From Streptomyces sp. DG1A-41 (GTDB lineage Bacteria > Actinomycetota > Actinomycetes > Streptomycetales > Streptomycetaceae), in NCBI RefSeq assembly GCF_037055355.1, contig NZ_CP146350.1, positions 5,603,001 to 5,667,000 of the forward strand: a stretch of 64,000 bases of DNA, given 5' to 3'. The position numbers were made by a program, and so were the translations under genes. Within the stretch, counting starts at the first letter, position 1. Each line of letters starts with the position of its first letter. Positions 57,437 through 64,000 of this stretch are shown here, in pieces. The notes beneath the pieces were generated by a model. That model saw nothing but the letters and a program-made list of their open reading frames with translations. It was not told the origin of the DNA and made no database searches.

Positions 57437-58567
57437 GTGCCTGAAAAGCCGTCCGACGATCAGCCGTCGGCCTCGGAGATCCCCGACGACGTCTGGGAGC
57501 AGTTCACCCGTGCCACCGAGCGGGACAGTCACGCCTCCGCCCCTAAGGAACCGTCCGCGCGGGCGCGCATGGTGACCGAACGGCTGCGACAGCAGGAGGC
57601 CCGGGGTGAGTCGCCTCCGGGGTGGCGAACGGGTCCGGACATGATGAACGGCCGGGCGGCGCGGCGCCGCAAGCCGTGGGCCTTTCTCGGTGTGCCGGTC
57701 GCCGTCGCCGTGGCCCTGGTGGCGCTGAAACCGTCGCTGCTGCCCGGCGACCCCTTCGGCGCGGACGGGTCGTCGGCCGCGGCCTCACCGCTGCCCGTCG
57801 AGACCGCGGCCCCCACCGCCGCGCCGGGGGCGTCGGACCCCGAAATCCCCACCCTGGACGAGCCGTTCGCCGGCTCCCCGGCGCTGCGCTGGGCCGACGG
57901 CGAGGCCGGCATCGTGCTGCCCGAGGCCAAGGCCGTCGGTTCGGTTCCCGAGGAGCGCGTGGAGCAGGCGCTGAAGCTGACGAAGAAGCTGCTGGTGGGA
58001 GCCAACCTCGACCCGAAGGCGGTGCGCGGCGCCCGCCCGGACGCCGCGCTCTCCGTACTCGACCCCAAGCAGCCGGAGCTCCTCGACGAGCTGGACACCG
58101 CCCTGCGCTCCCCGAGCAGGAAGCACGACCCGGTGACGCTGTTCAGCCGCTTCGACCCCGACGAGGTGCGTCCCGTCGGCGATGTGATCAAGACACGCGG
58201 GCACATGACGTTCGAGAAGGGCGCGCACGGGGGCGTGGCGGTGCGCGCCGACTACACCTTCGTCTATCCCCTCGTGCGGGCCGACGGCCCCACCGAGGTC
58301 ACCCGCACCATCGTGCGCCGGGTGATCGACGTCGAACTCGCCGACCCCGCGCGATACAGGGTCACCCAGGGCCGGCTGCTGCTCATGGAGTACGACCAGG
58401 AGATCGGCAACTCCTCCTGCGACGTCCATGACGGCTATCTGCACCCGGAGTTCTCGTCGAGCGAGCCCACGGGCGCGGCGCCGAGCGGCCCGACGACGGA
58501 TCCGTACGACCGGAGCAGGGACCTCGACCACGATCCGGACGAGTGCGGGACGGTGTCGCGCACCTGA
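57437..58567 (+). CDS. Membrane protein of unknown function
   Basis: About 376 residues from a GTG at 57437 (VPEKPSDDQPSASEIPDDVW); a GTG at 57401 is also possible and neither has a strong ribosome-binding site. The N-terminal cytoplasmic part is acidic then basic (ARARMVTERLRQQEARGE). One membrane helix (WAFLGVPVAVAVALVAL) lies near residue 77-95, then an extracytoplasmic domain (about 130-350; VRADYTFVYPLVRADGPTEV, RVTQGRLLLMEYDQEIGNSS). I recall conserved streptomycete membrane proteins of this shape but no function. A strong terminator follows. Confidence 0.8.
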   Translation: MPEKPSDDQPSASEIPDDVWEQFTRATERDSHASAPKEPSARARMVTERLRQQEARGESPPGWRTGPDMMNGRAARRRKPWAFLGVPVAVAVALVALKPSLLPGDPFGADGSSAAASPLPVETAAPTAAPGASDPEIPTLDEPFAGSPALRWADGEAGIVLPEAKAVGSVPEERVEQALKLTKKLLVGANLDPKAVRGARPDAALSVLDPKQPELLDELDTALRSPSRKHDPVTLFSRFDPDEVRPVGDVIKTRGHMTFEKGAHGGVAVRADYTFVYPLVRADGPTEVTRTIVRRVIDVELADPARYRVTQGRLLLMEYDQEIGNSSCDVHDGYLHPEFSSSEPTGAAPSGPTTDPYDRSRDLDHDPDECGTVSRT

Positions 58568-58637
58568 CGGTCCCCGGACGACTGCCGAGGGGAGAGTCAC
58601 GGGACGACCGGCGACGGGACGACTGCCGGGGCAGAGC

Positions 58638-58672
58638 GAAGGGCCCCGCGGGGTGGAGCCGCGGGGCCCTTC
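58638..58672 (+). terminator. Terminator after membrane-protein gene
   Basis: A 14-bp perfect stem, GAAGGGCCCCGCGG with CCGCGGGGCCCTTC, around GGTGGAG and followed by TTCTC. Confidence 0.9.
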
Positions 58673-59199
58673 TTCTCGTCAGCACCGACGTCAGGGCAGC
58701 GCCGGTGCCTGGAAGCGGCGCCGGGGGTGCGCCGCTGGTCTCGACCGGACCCGACGGGACCCGACCGGACTATTGGTCTCAACCTTTGGCAGTCGGGCAA
58801 CGCGGGTGTGCATCGGGGGCACTTGGGCTGTGTACGCATCGTGCTGGATGAACGCGGCGCCCGCAACCGTTTGACCCGGCCTTGTGCACTTCTGCAAGGG
58901 CCGCCGGTCGGCCCCGGGCGTCCCCGGAGCCGACCGTTCTCTTGGGTGACCGGGCTGCTGTCCCCTGCCGTCCGGTCACTTCCCTGGAGCGAGGTCCCAC
59001 GACGTACGGCGCGATCCGTACGTCTCTCGCTCCAGCGAGCCACGCGTGGTTTCCCTCGGGCCCGCGCCTGGCTGGCACGGACACGGGGACCAACGAAGCG
59101 GCTCGCGGGACGGTCACGCGCCGTACGGGTGAGAAGGGGGGCGCACGTCTGTACCGGGTACGGGGATTCAGACCCGGTCGCTGTACTGGGAACGGGGAT
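58673..59199. other. Intergenic region with large hairpins and a short direct repeat
   Basis: About 530 bp without a convincing gene. It holds CGGTCGGC/GCCGACCG (58905-58936) and a compound hairpin at 58984-59035, in which CTGGAGCGAG/CTCGCTCCAG encloses GACGTACGG/CCGTACGTC. A direct repeat, ACGGGGATTCAGA with flanking similarity (about 59150-59174 and 59182-59207), reaches into the 3' end of the chorismate-mutase gene. It could encode a structured RNA, but no promoter is obvious. Confidence 0.45.
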
Positions 59200-59481
59200 T
59201 CAGATCCTGCCGCGGCACAGCTCCAGCAGGGTCATCGCGAGGGCGGTGCCCGGCTTGCCCAGCGCCTCCCGGTAGCGGCCGAGGACCTCCATCTCGCGGG
59301 AGAGGTTCACGCGTCGGCCGCCGGAGGAGATCCGGGCTTCCTGGATGACGGCGGAGACGGCCGCCCGTTCCTGGATCAGGCCGATGATCCGGTCGTCCAG
59401 CGCGTCGATGCGCTCACGCGCGCCCGAGATCACGCCGGCGGCCTCGGGAGTACGGGCGCCGGTCACGTCGGTGGCGTTCAT
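59200..59481 (-). CDS. aroQ: Chorismate mutase (AroQ type)
   Basis: 93 residues from the ATG at 59481 behind GAGGAG. The AroQ helical fold: RERIDALDDRIIGLIQERAA (35-54 region, with the conserved Arg and the ELDDRI-like start), VSAVIQEARISSGGRRVNLS and REMEVLGRYREALG. It converts chorismate to prephenate for phenylalanine and tyrosine. No signal peptide, so cytoplasmic; such small mutases often need a DAHP-synthase partner for full activity. A leader ORF and hairpin upstream suggest attenuation control. Confidence 0.9.
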   Translation of the reverse strand: MNATDVTGARTPEAAGVISGARERIDALDDRIIGLIQERAAVSAVIQEARISSGGRRVNLSREMEVLGRYREALGKPGTALAMTLLELCRGRI

Positions 59482-59534
59482 GGGGGCTCCTCGTCGTCGA
59501 AGGGTGCCCCGGAGCGGCAAGGCCCGGACGACGA

Positions 59535-59569
59535 CAGGCGCCCCGGACCTTGTCGGCCCGGGGCGCCTG
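59535..59569 (-). promoter_or_regulatory. Attenuator-type hairpin upstream of chorismate mutase
   Basis: CAGGCGCCCCGG pairs perfectly with CCGGGGCGCCTG around an 11-base loop. On the minus strand it begins 20 nt after the stop of the 23-codon leader ORF and ends about 53 nt before the aroQ ATG, the expected position for a transcription attenuator. No T-run follows, as is usual in this genus. Confidence 0.6.
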
Positions 59570-59589
59570 GGAAGTCGCTTGTCAGTTGC

Positions 59590-59661
59590 TCAAGCAGCAC
59601 GACCATGGCAGCCGGCGGGCCGGATGCCATAGCTAAAGAGGAACGTCTGGTGCTGGAGCAT
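59590..59661 (-). CDS. Leader peptide candidate (23 aa) for chorismate mutase
   Basis: An ATG at 59661 starts MLQHQTFLFSYGIRPAGCHG plus three residues. It contains two Phe and one Tyr within six residues (TFLFSY), the products of the chorismate-mutase branch. The A of the ATG lies 7 nt after the CATACT -10 element, so translation would begin at or next to the 5' end (leaderless), as for other streptomycete leader peptides. The attenuator-type hairpin follows 20 nt after the stop. Confidence 0.6.
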   Translation of the reverse strand: MLQHQTFLFSYGIRPAGCHGRAA

Positions 59662-59667
59662 GGGGCA

Positions 59668-59696
59668 AGTATGCCCCGCTCCCCGGGGGCGTCCAA
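59668..59696 (-). promoter_or_regulatory. Promoter of leader ORF/aroQ
   Basis: On the minus strand TTGGAC (-35, 59696-59691), a 17-bp spacer and CATACT (-10, 59673-59668). This is a good vegetative-type promoter that places the transcription start at the leader-ORF ATG. Confidence 0.65.
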
Positions 59697-59808
59697 CACG
59701 GTTCGCATCCTGAGACGGCACCCGTCCCCGGCGCCCGGCCGGCGCGCGGCGGCACCCCGGTAGAATCGGGTGGCACAAGACCCCCGCCCCACCGCCGGAA
59801 GGCACCCT

Positions 59809-61389
59809 GTGTCATCAGCGACTCCCGCTGCCAGCGCCGCCGACACCGTCCTGGTCGTCGACTTCGGCGCGCAGTACGCCCAGCTCATCGCCCGTCGTGT
59901 CCGCGAGGCGCGGGTCTACAGCGAGATCGTGCCGAGCACCATGCCGGTCGCCGAGATGCTCGCCAAGAACCCCGCGGCGATCATCCTCTCCGGCGGCCCC
60001 TCGTCGGTCTACGAGGAGGGCGCCCCGCGCCTGGACCGCGCGCTCTTCGAGGCCGGCGTCCCCGTCTTCGGCATGTGCTACGGCTTCCAGCTGATGGCGC
60101 AGACCCTCGGCGGCACCGTCGACAACACCGGAGCCCGCGAGTACGGCCGCACCGACCTGCACGTCTCCAAGTCGTCCTCCACCCTCTTCGAGGGCACCCC
60201 CGCCGAGCAGGCCGTCTGGATGTCGCACGGCGACGCCTGCTCCGCCGCCCCCGAGGGCTTCTCCGTGACGGCCTCCACGGACGTCGTGCCGGTCGCCGCG
60301 TTCGAGAACGACGAGAAGAAGCTGTACGGCGTCCAGTATCACCCCGAGGTGATGCACTCCACACACGGGCAGCAGGTGCTGGAGCACTTCCTGTACCGGG
60401 GCGCGGGCCTGACCCCGTCCTGGACCACGGGCAGCGTGATCGAGGAGCAGGTCGCCGCCATCCGCGAGCAGGTCGGCGACAAGCGCGCCATCTGCGGGCT
60501 GTCCGGCGGTGTGGACTCCGCCGTCGCCGCCGCCCTGGTCCAGAAGGCCATCGGCTCCCAGCTGACCTGCGTGTACGTCGACCACGGCCTGATGCGCAAG
60601 GGCGAGACCGAGCAGGTCGAGAAGGACTTCGTCGCCGCGACCGGCGTGCAGCTGAAGGTCGTGGACGCCGAGGAGCGGTTCCTCAAGGCGCTCGCTGGAG
60701 TCTCCGACCCCGAGGAGAAGCGGAAGATCATCGGCCGGGAGTTCATCCGGGTCTTCGAGCAGGCCCAGGCCGAGATCATCGCGGACGAGGGCCCGGCGGT
60801 GGAGTTCCTCGTCCAGGGCACCCTCTACCCGGACGTGGTCGAGTCCGGTGGCGGCACCGGCACGGCCAACATCAAGTCCCACCACAACGTGGGCGGCCTC
60901 CCCGAGGACCTCGAGTTCCAGCTGATCGAGCCGCTGCGCAAGCTCTTCAAGGACGAGGTCCGCATGGTCGGCCAGGAGCTCGGCCTGCCGGACGAGATCG
61001 TCCAGCGCCAGCCCTTCCCCGGCCCCGGCCTCGGCATCCGTATCGTCGGCGAGGTCACCAAGGAGCGCCTGGACCTGCTGCGCGAGGCCGACGCCATCGC
61101 CCGCGAGGAGCTCACGGCGGCCGGCCTCGACCGGGACATCTGGCAGTGCCCGGTGGTCCTGCTCGCGGACGTCCGCAGCGTCGGCGTCCAGGGCGACGGC
61201 CGTACGTACGGCCACCCGGTCGTCCTGCGCCCCGTCTCCTCCGAGGACGCGATGACCGCTGACTGGTCGCGCCTGCCCTACGACGTCCTCGCGAGGATCT
61301 CGACCCGGATCACCAACGAGGTGCGCGACGTCAACCGTGTCGTCCTCGACGTGACCTCGAAGCCGCCGGGGACGATCGAGTGGGAGTAG
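59809..61389 (+). CDS. guaA: GMP synthase (glutamine-hydrolysing)
   Basis: 526 residues from the GTG at 59809 (GGAAGG upstream). The class I glutamine amidotransferase domain has [20 protein letters not shown], Cys90 in [11 protein letters not shown] and His in QYHPEV. The ATP pyrophosphatase domain has the P-loop [14 protein letters not shown], and the C-terminal dimerisation domain ends [13 protein letters not shown]. It aminates XMP to GMP, completing the pathway begun by guaB at 32335. Divergent from the chorismate-mutase leader. Confidence 0.97.
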   Translation: MSSATPAASAADTVLVVDFGAQYAQLIARRVREARVYSEIVPSTMPVAEMLAKNPAAIILSGGPSSVYEEGAPRLDRALFEAGVPVFGMCYGFQLMAQTLGGTVDNTGAREYGRTDLHVSKSSSTLFEGTPAEQAVWMSHGDACSAAPEGFSVTASTDVVPVAAFENDEKKLYGVQYHPEVMHSTHGQQVLEHFLYRGAGLTPSWTTGSVIEEQVAAIREQVGDKRAICGLSGGVDSAVAAALVQKAIGSQLTCVYVDHGLMRKGETEQVEKDFVAATGVQLKVVDAEERFLKALAGVSDPEEKRKIIGREFIRVFEQAQAEIIADEGPAVEFLVQGTLYPDVVESGGGTGTANIKSHHNVGGLPEDLEFQLIEPLRKLFKDEVRMVGQELGLPDEIVQRQPFPGPGLGIRIVGEVTKERLDLLREADAIAREELTAAGLDRDIWQCPVVLLADVRSVGVQGDGRTYGHPVVLRPVSSEDAMTADWSRLPYDVLARISTRITNEVRDVNRVVLDVTSKPPGTIEWE

Positions 61390-61392
61390 GCC

Positions 61393-61866
61393 CTAGGTGC
61401 GCTTGATGGTGCGCAAGGGCTCGCCGGGTGTCCAGATCTGGACGACGAGGTACGTGTCGTCCTCGACGTAGGTCCGCACGACCTCCGTGAGCTCGGTGCG
61501 GAAGAGGTGGAACGGCTCCGGCGGTTCCACCTCTTCGGTGTACGCGGCCTTCAGCTCGGGGTCCTCGACCTCGATCGCCCGCCCGGCGATCCGCACATCA
61601 CCTCCGCCCATGGACTGCCCCTCCCCGGGGTTCGCCTGGAGCGCGAAGCGCGGGTCGCGGCGCAGGTCGAGCGCCTTGAGCGAGTCCGGCATCATGCCCA
61701 GCCACAGTTCGCCGTTCAGGAACCGCACTTCCAGGCCGCTGGTGCGCGGCGAGCCGTCCTTCCGGAGGGTGGCGAGGACGTGGTGGGTGTAGGCGCCGAA
61801 GCGCTTCTCGACGGTGCCGGCCAGATCCGGTTCGGCAGTGGCGAAAGCCGCCCAGTTCGCTGTCAT
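61393..61866 (-). CDS. Pyridoxamine-5'-phosphate-oxidase-fold (FMN/F420-binding) protein
   Basis: 157 residues of the split-barrel flavin-binding family: FGAYTHHVLATLRKDGSPRT, LWLGMMPDSLKALDLRRDPR (conserved KxxxLRRDPR phosphate-binding region), FALQANPG. Members bind FMN, F420 or haem. The specific cofactor and reaction are not inferable. Its stop is 3 bp from the guaA stop (convergent). Confidence 0.87.
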   Translation of the reverse strand: MTANWAAFATAEPDLAGTVEKRFGAYTHHVLATLRKDGSPRTSGLEVRFLNGELWLGMMPDSLKALDLRRDPRFALQANPGEGQSMGGGDVRIAGRAIEVEDPELKAAYTEEVEPPEPFHLFRTELTEVVRTYVEDDTYLVVQIWTPGEPLRTIKRT

Positions 61867-62086
61867 ACGGAGAGTCTGGCGCCGAAACCCGACATCCTCT
61901 GTCGGCTATTCGGGGGGTAGGGGAGACCGGGAGCGAAAGGGTGCGCACGGTGCGTATGAGTGCGCATGGGTGCTCACGGGGCGTTCGCAGGGGGCACTCG
62001 TCTCATCTTTACGAAACGGTTCTGTCCTTCCCCGCCCGACCGGCGGTAGCTTCCGCCCCGTACGGAGAACCAGCGCTGGAGGACCT

Positions 62087-62881
62087 ATGCACGGGCCCAC
62101 CCCGCCCCTGCCACTGCCCACCGACCGGCTGCGGTTCGCGATGCCGCCGATGCACGAGTCGGTCGAGGACGAGCGCCGGCACCGCAAGGAACGGCTCGCG
62201 GGCGCCCTGCGGATCTTCGGGCGGCTCGGCTACGAGGACGGCGTGTCCGGGCACATCACCGCCCGCGACCCGGAGTACACCGACTGCTTCTGGGTCAACC
62301 CGTTCGGCATGCCCTTCCGGCACGTCACCGTGAGCGACCTGGTGCTCGCCAACCAGGACGGCCAGGTCGTCGACGGCGAGTACCACGTCAACCAGGCCGC
62401 CTTCACCGTGCACGCCCAGGTCCACGCCGCCCGCCCCGACGTGGTCGCCGTCGCCCACTGCCACTCGGTGCACGGCCGGACGCTCGCAGCCCTCGGCGAA
62501 CTGCTGGAGCCGATCACCCAGGAGAGCTGCGCCTTCTACGAGGACCACGCCCTCTACGACGCCTACACCGGCGTCGTCGTCGACGCCGAGGAGGGGCGGC
62601 GCATCGCGGCCGCGCTCGGCTCCCGCAAGGCGCTCGTGCTGCGCAACCACGGGCTGCTGACCGTCGGCGACTCGGTGGACGCCGCCGCCTGGTGGTACGT
62701 GTCGATGGAACGGTCCTGCCAGGTGCAGCTGACGGCGCAGGCGGCCGGGCGGCCGGTCCGCATCGACCACCGGATGGCGGTGGCGACGCGGGAACAGCTG
62801 GGGGGCGACCTGGTGGCGTGGATCAACTACCAGCCGATGTGGCAGGAGGTCAGCCGCAGTGAGCCGGATCTGCTGAGCTGA
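62087..62881 (+). CDS. Class II aldolase/adducin family protein
   Basis: 264 residues from the ATG at 62087 with GGAGG 5 nt upstream. The zinc-dependent class II aldolase fold: GRLGYEDGVSGHITARDPE, HVNQAAFTVHAQVHAARPDV, VAHCHSVHGRTLA (His ligands) and RNHGLLTVGDSVDAAAWW (third His). Relatives include L-fuculose-phosphate aldolase and decarboxylases. The metal ligands are intact, so it is probably enzymatic; the substrate is unknown. Confidence 0.88.
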   Translation: MHGPTPPLPLPTDRLRFAMPPMHESVEDERRHRKERLAGALRIFGRLGYEDGVSGHITARDPEYTDCFWVNPFGMPFRHVTVSDLVLANQDGQVVDGEYHVNQAAFTVHAQVHAARPDVVAVAHCHSVHGRTLAALGELLEPITQESCAFYEDHALYDAYTGVVVDAEEGRRIAAALGSRKALVLRNHGLLTVGDSVDAAAWWYVSMERSCQVQLTAQAAGRPVRIDHRMAVATREQLGGDLVAWINYQPMWQEVSRSEPDLLS

Positions 62882-62893
62882 GCGGCCGGCCCG

Positions 62894-63793
62894 TCAGAAG
62901 CCGCGGAGCACCGCTGCCTTCGCCACGGCGAACTCCTCGTCGGTGAGCACACCGTCCCGGTGCAGCTCGCCCAACTCGCGCAGACGGCGCAGCAGTACGT
63001 CGTGGTGGTCGGCCGCGGGCGGTACGGCGGGTGCCGGACGGGGGCCGGCGTGCACACCGGCCTCGCGGTTGTCAGCCGCGGTGCGGGTGGACGGGTGCGG
63101 CAGCCGGGCGGTCACCGCCGTCGCGACGAGCGCGGTCAGCAGGTCGCGGCGGGCGCTGCCCCACAGGTCCAGGGCGTACGGGTCCTTCTCCGGCGGCAGT
63201 TTCGAGAACACCGTCTCGCGGGTGACGAAACGCAGACAGCCGTCCTCGTAACCGGAGTTCGGCAGCCACTCGACCTGGACGAGGTCACCCAGGTCGACGA
63301 TGCGCGGGCCGGTGGCGCGTTTGACCCGCTCGGAGGTGTCGGCCCAGTCGATCCGTACCCGGGTCCCGTCGAAGGACACCGTCCCGTCGGACGAGCGCAC
63401 CGACACCGGAACCGGCGGGCCGGGCAGCAGATAGGCCCTCACCGGCTCCTTCGGGATCTGGTCGAGCAGCAGCGCGCGGCGGATCTCCTCGGCGACGTAC
63501 TCGGCGACCCCCGTCCGGTCGACGTCCACCGCCAGCCGGTACGGATCGGCCGCGTCCGGCAGCCGTCCGCCGGTCGCCTGGAGCAGCGGGTCGGCGCCCT
63601 CCCGCAGCCGCAACCTGAGCCGTCCGCGCTTGCGTTCGGGTTCGAGGACCACACCCGAGACCGCCTCCAGCGGCACGGTGATCTCCCCGTACGTCTGCCG
63701 GAACAGCGACACGGAGCGGTGCAGACCGGGCGTGATCCGGATCGTGCTGCCGTCGAAGGCCCAGGTCCCGTCCCGCTGGATGATCTCGGCCAT
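62894..63793 (-). CDS. DUF4429/SHOCT-domain protein
   Basis: 299 residues. Two related beta-rich repeats (1 to about 110, GTWAFDGSTIRITPG; about 130-225, GTVSFDGTRVRIDWA) fit the PH-like DUF4429 family. The C-terminus (VLLRRLRELGELHRDGVLTD followed by EEFAVAKAAVLRGF) is a SHOCT oligomerisation motif. No membrane segment. The function is unknown; PH-like plus SHOCT proteins are common cytoplasmic or membrane-peripheral proteins in streptomycetes. Confidence 0.87.
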   Translation of the reverse strand: MAEIIQRDGTWAFDGSTIRITPGLHRSVSLFRQTYGEITVPLEAVSGVVLEPERKRGRLRLRLREGADPLLQATGGRLPDAADPYRLAVDVDRTGVAEYVAEEIRRALLLDQIPKEPVRAYLLPGPPVPVSVRSSDGTVSFDGTRVRIDWADTSERVKRATGPRIVDLGDLVQVEWLPNSGYEDGCLRFVTRETVFSKLPPEKDPYALDLWGSARRDLLTALVATAVTARLPHPSTRTAADNREAGVHAGPRPAPAVPPAADHHDVLLRRLRELGELHRDGVLTDEEFAVAKAAVLRGF

Positions 63794-64000
63794 GAGGGAA
63801 TTCTCGCAGCCAGGTCAACACGGCACGCCGAAGTTCACTCGTGCTGACCGGGCCGGGCGGACGCGGACCGGGTGGTGAAGGGATAATCCGCTGTCGTCGC
63901 ACAGGAGTTGTACAGCGGTGTTTCCGGGGTCCGGAAGACCGACGGTGGTGGGGTCGCGGGAAGGCGGGCGTCGGGCGTGACGGTGCGCGAGGCGGGGCAG
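63794..64000. other. Right-hand end, start of next gene not resolved
   Basis: After the divergent DUF4429 gene the last 207 bp contain AGGAGTTG (63901-63908) before a GTG at 63918 that meets a stop after 20 codons, and a GTG at 63977 (VTVREAGQ...) that runs off the edge. A rightward gene probably begins here, but its start cannot be fixed. Confidence 0.3.

Overview
The window is actinobacterial and almost certainly from a Streptomyces. It is very GC-rich with strong G/C third-position bias. It carries the developmental regulators whiD and bldM, a groESL operon behind two CIRCE operators, and a block of Ser/Thr protein kinases. From memory rather than a search, the core gene order (nnr, alr, tsaE, tsaB-rimI-tsaD, groES-groEL1, whiD, bldM, sigD, guaB, guaB3, glpD, kinases, aldehyde dehydrogenase, GMC oxidoreductase, chorismate mutase, guaA) matches the S. 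coelicolor SCO474x-SCO479x region.

Layout. 1-9.8 kb: the start of an exported, probably LacI-controlled protein, then cell-wall and tRNA-modification housekeeping genes (nnr, an L,D-transpeptidase, alr, an alpha/beta hydrolase, tsaE, and the overlapping tsaB-rimI-tsaD operon). 9.9-15.3 kb: a small hemicellulose island with a GH3 glycosidase, a divergent LacI regulator and a GH10-CBM2 xylanase, linked by shared CGAA-N3-TTCG operators. 15.4-23.9 kb: an LCP protein, a TetR/MFS efflux pair, a DGPF-protein/ECF sigma pair, a methyltransferase and two tandem polysaccharide-deacetylase lipoproteins. 24-26.2 kb: groES-groEL1. 26.3-29.7 kb: assorted metabolic genes. 29.8-35.1 kb: whiD, bldM (with a perfect sigma-BldN promoter), sigD, guaB and guaB3. 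35.1-36.9 kb: a structured RNA/short-ORF candidate and a nucleotide-sugar dehydrogenase homologue lacking its catalytic residues. 37-39 kb: glpD and a serine hydrolase. 40-52.6 kb: six receptor-type kinases, one of them a clear pseudokinase, interrupted by a small accessory insertion. 52.7-64 kb: aldehyde dehydrogenase, ChoD-like oxidase, an LAETG surface protein, chorismate mutase with a leaderless leader-peptide/attenuator candidate, guaA and three further genes.

Eight genes contain a single-base frameshift that, once corrected, restores a full-length family member. These are more likely sequencing or assembly indels than eight real pseudogenes. They are typed as pseudogene because the reading frame is broken in the sequence as given.

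The most interesting points for follow-up are: (i) the short basic ORF at 35379 whose ribosome-binding site can be buried in two alternative hairpins; (ii) the leaderless Phe/Tyr-containing leader ORF and hairpin ahead of chorismate mutase; (iii) the transmembrane pseudokinase with a giant activation-segment insert inside the kinase array; and (iv) several degenerate enzyme homologues (dehydrogenase, YkuD-like protein, GuaB3) that may act as binding or regulatory proteins.
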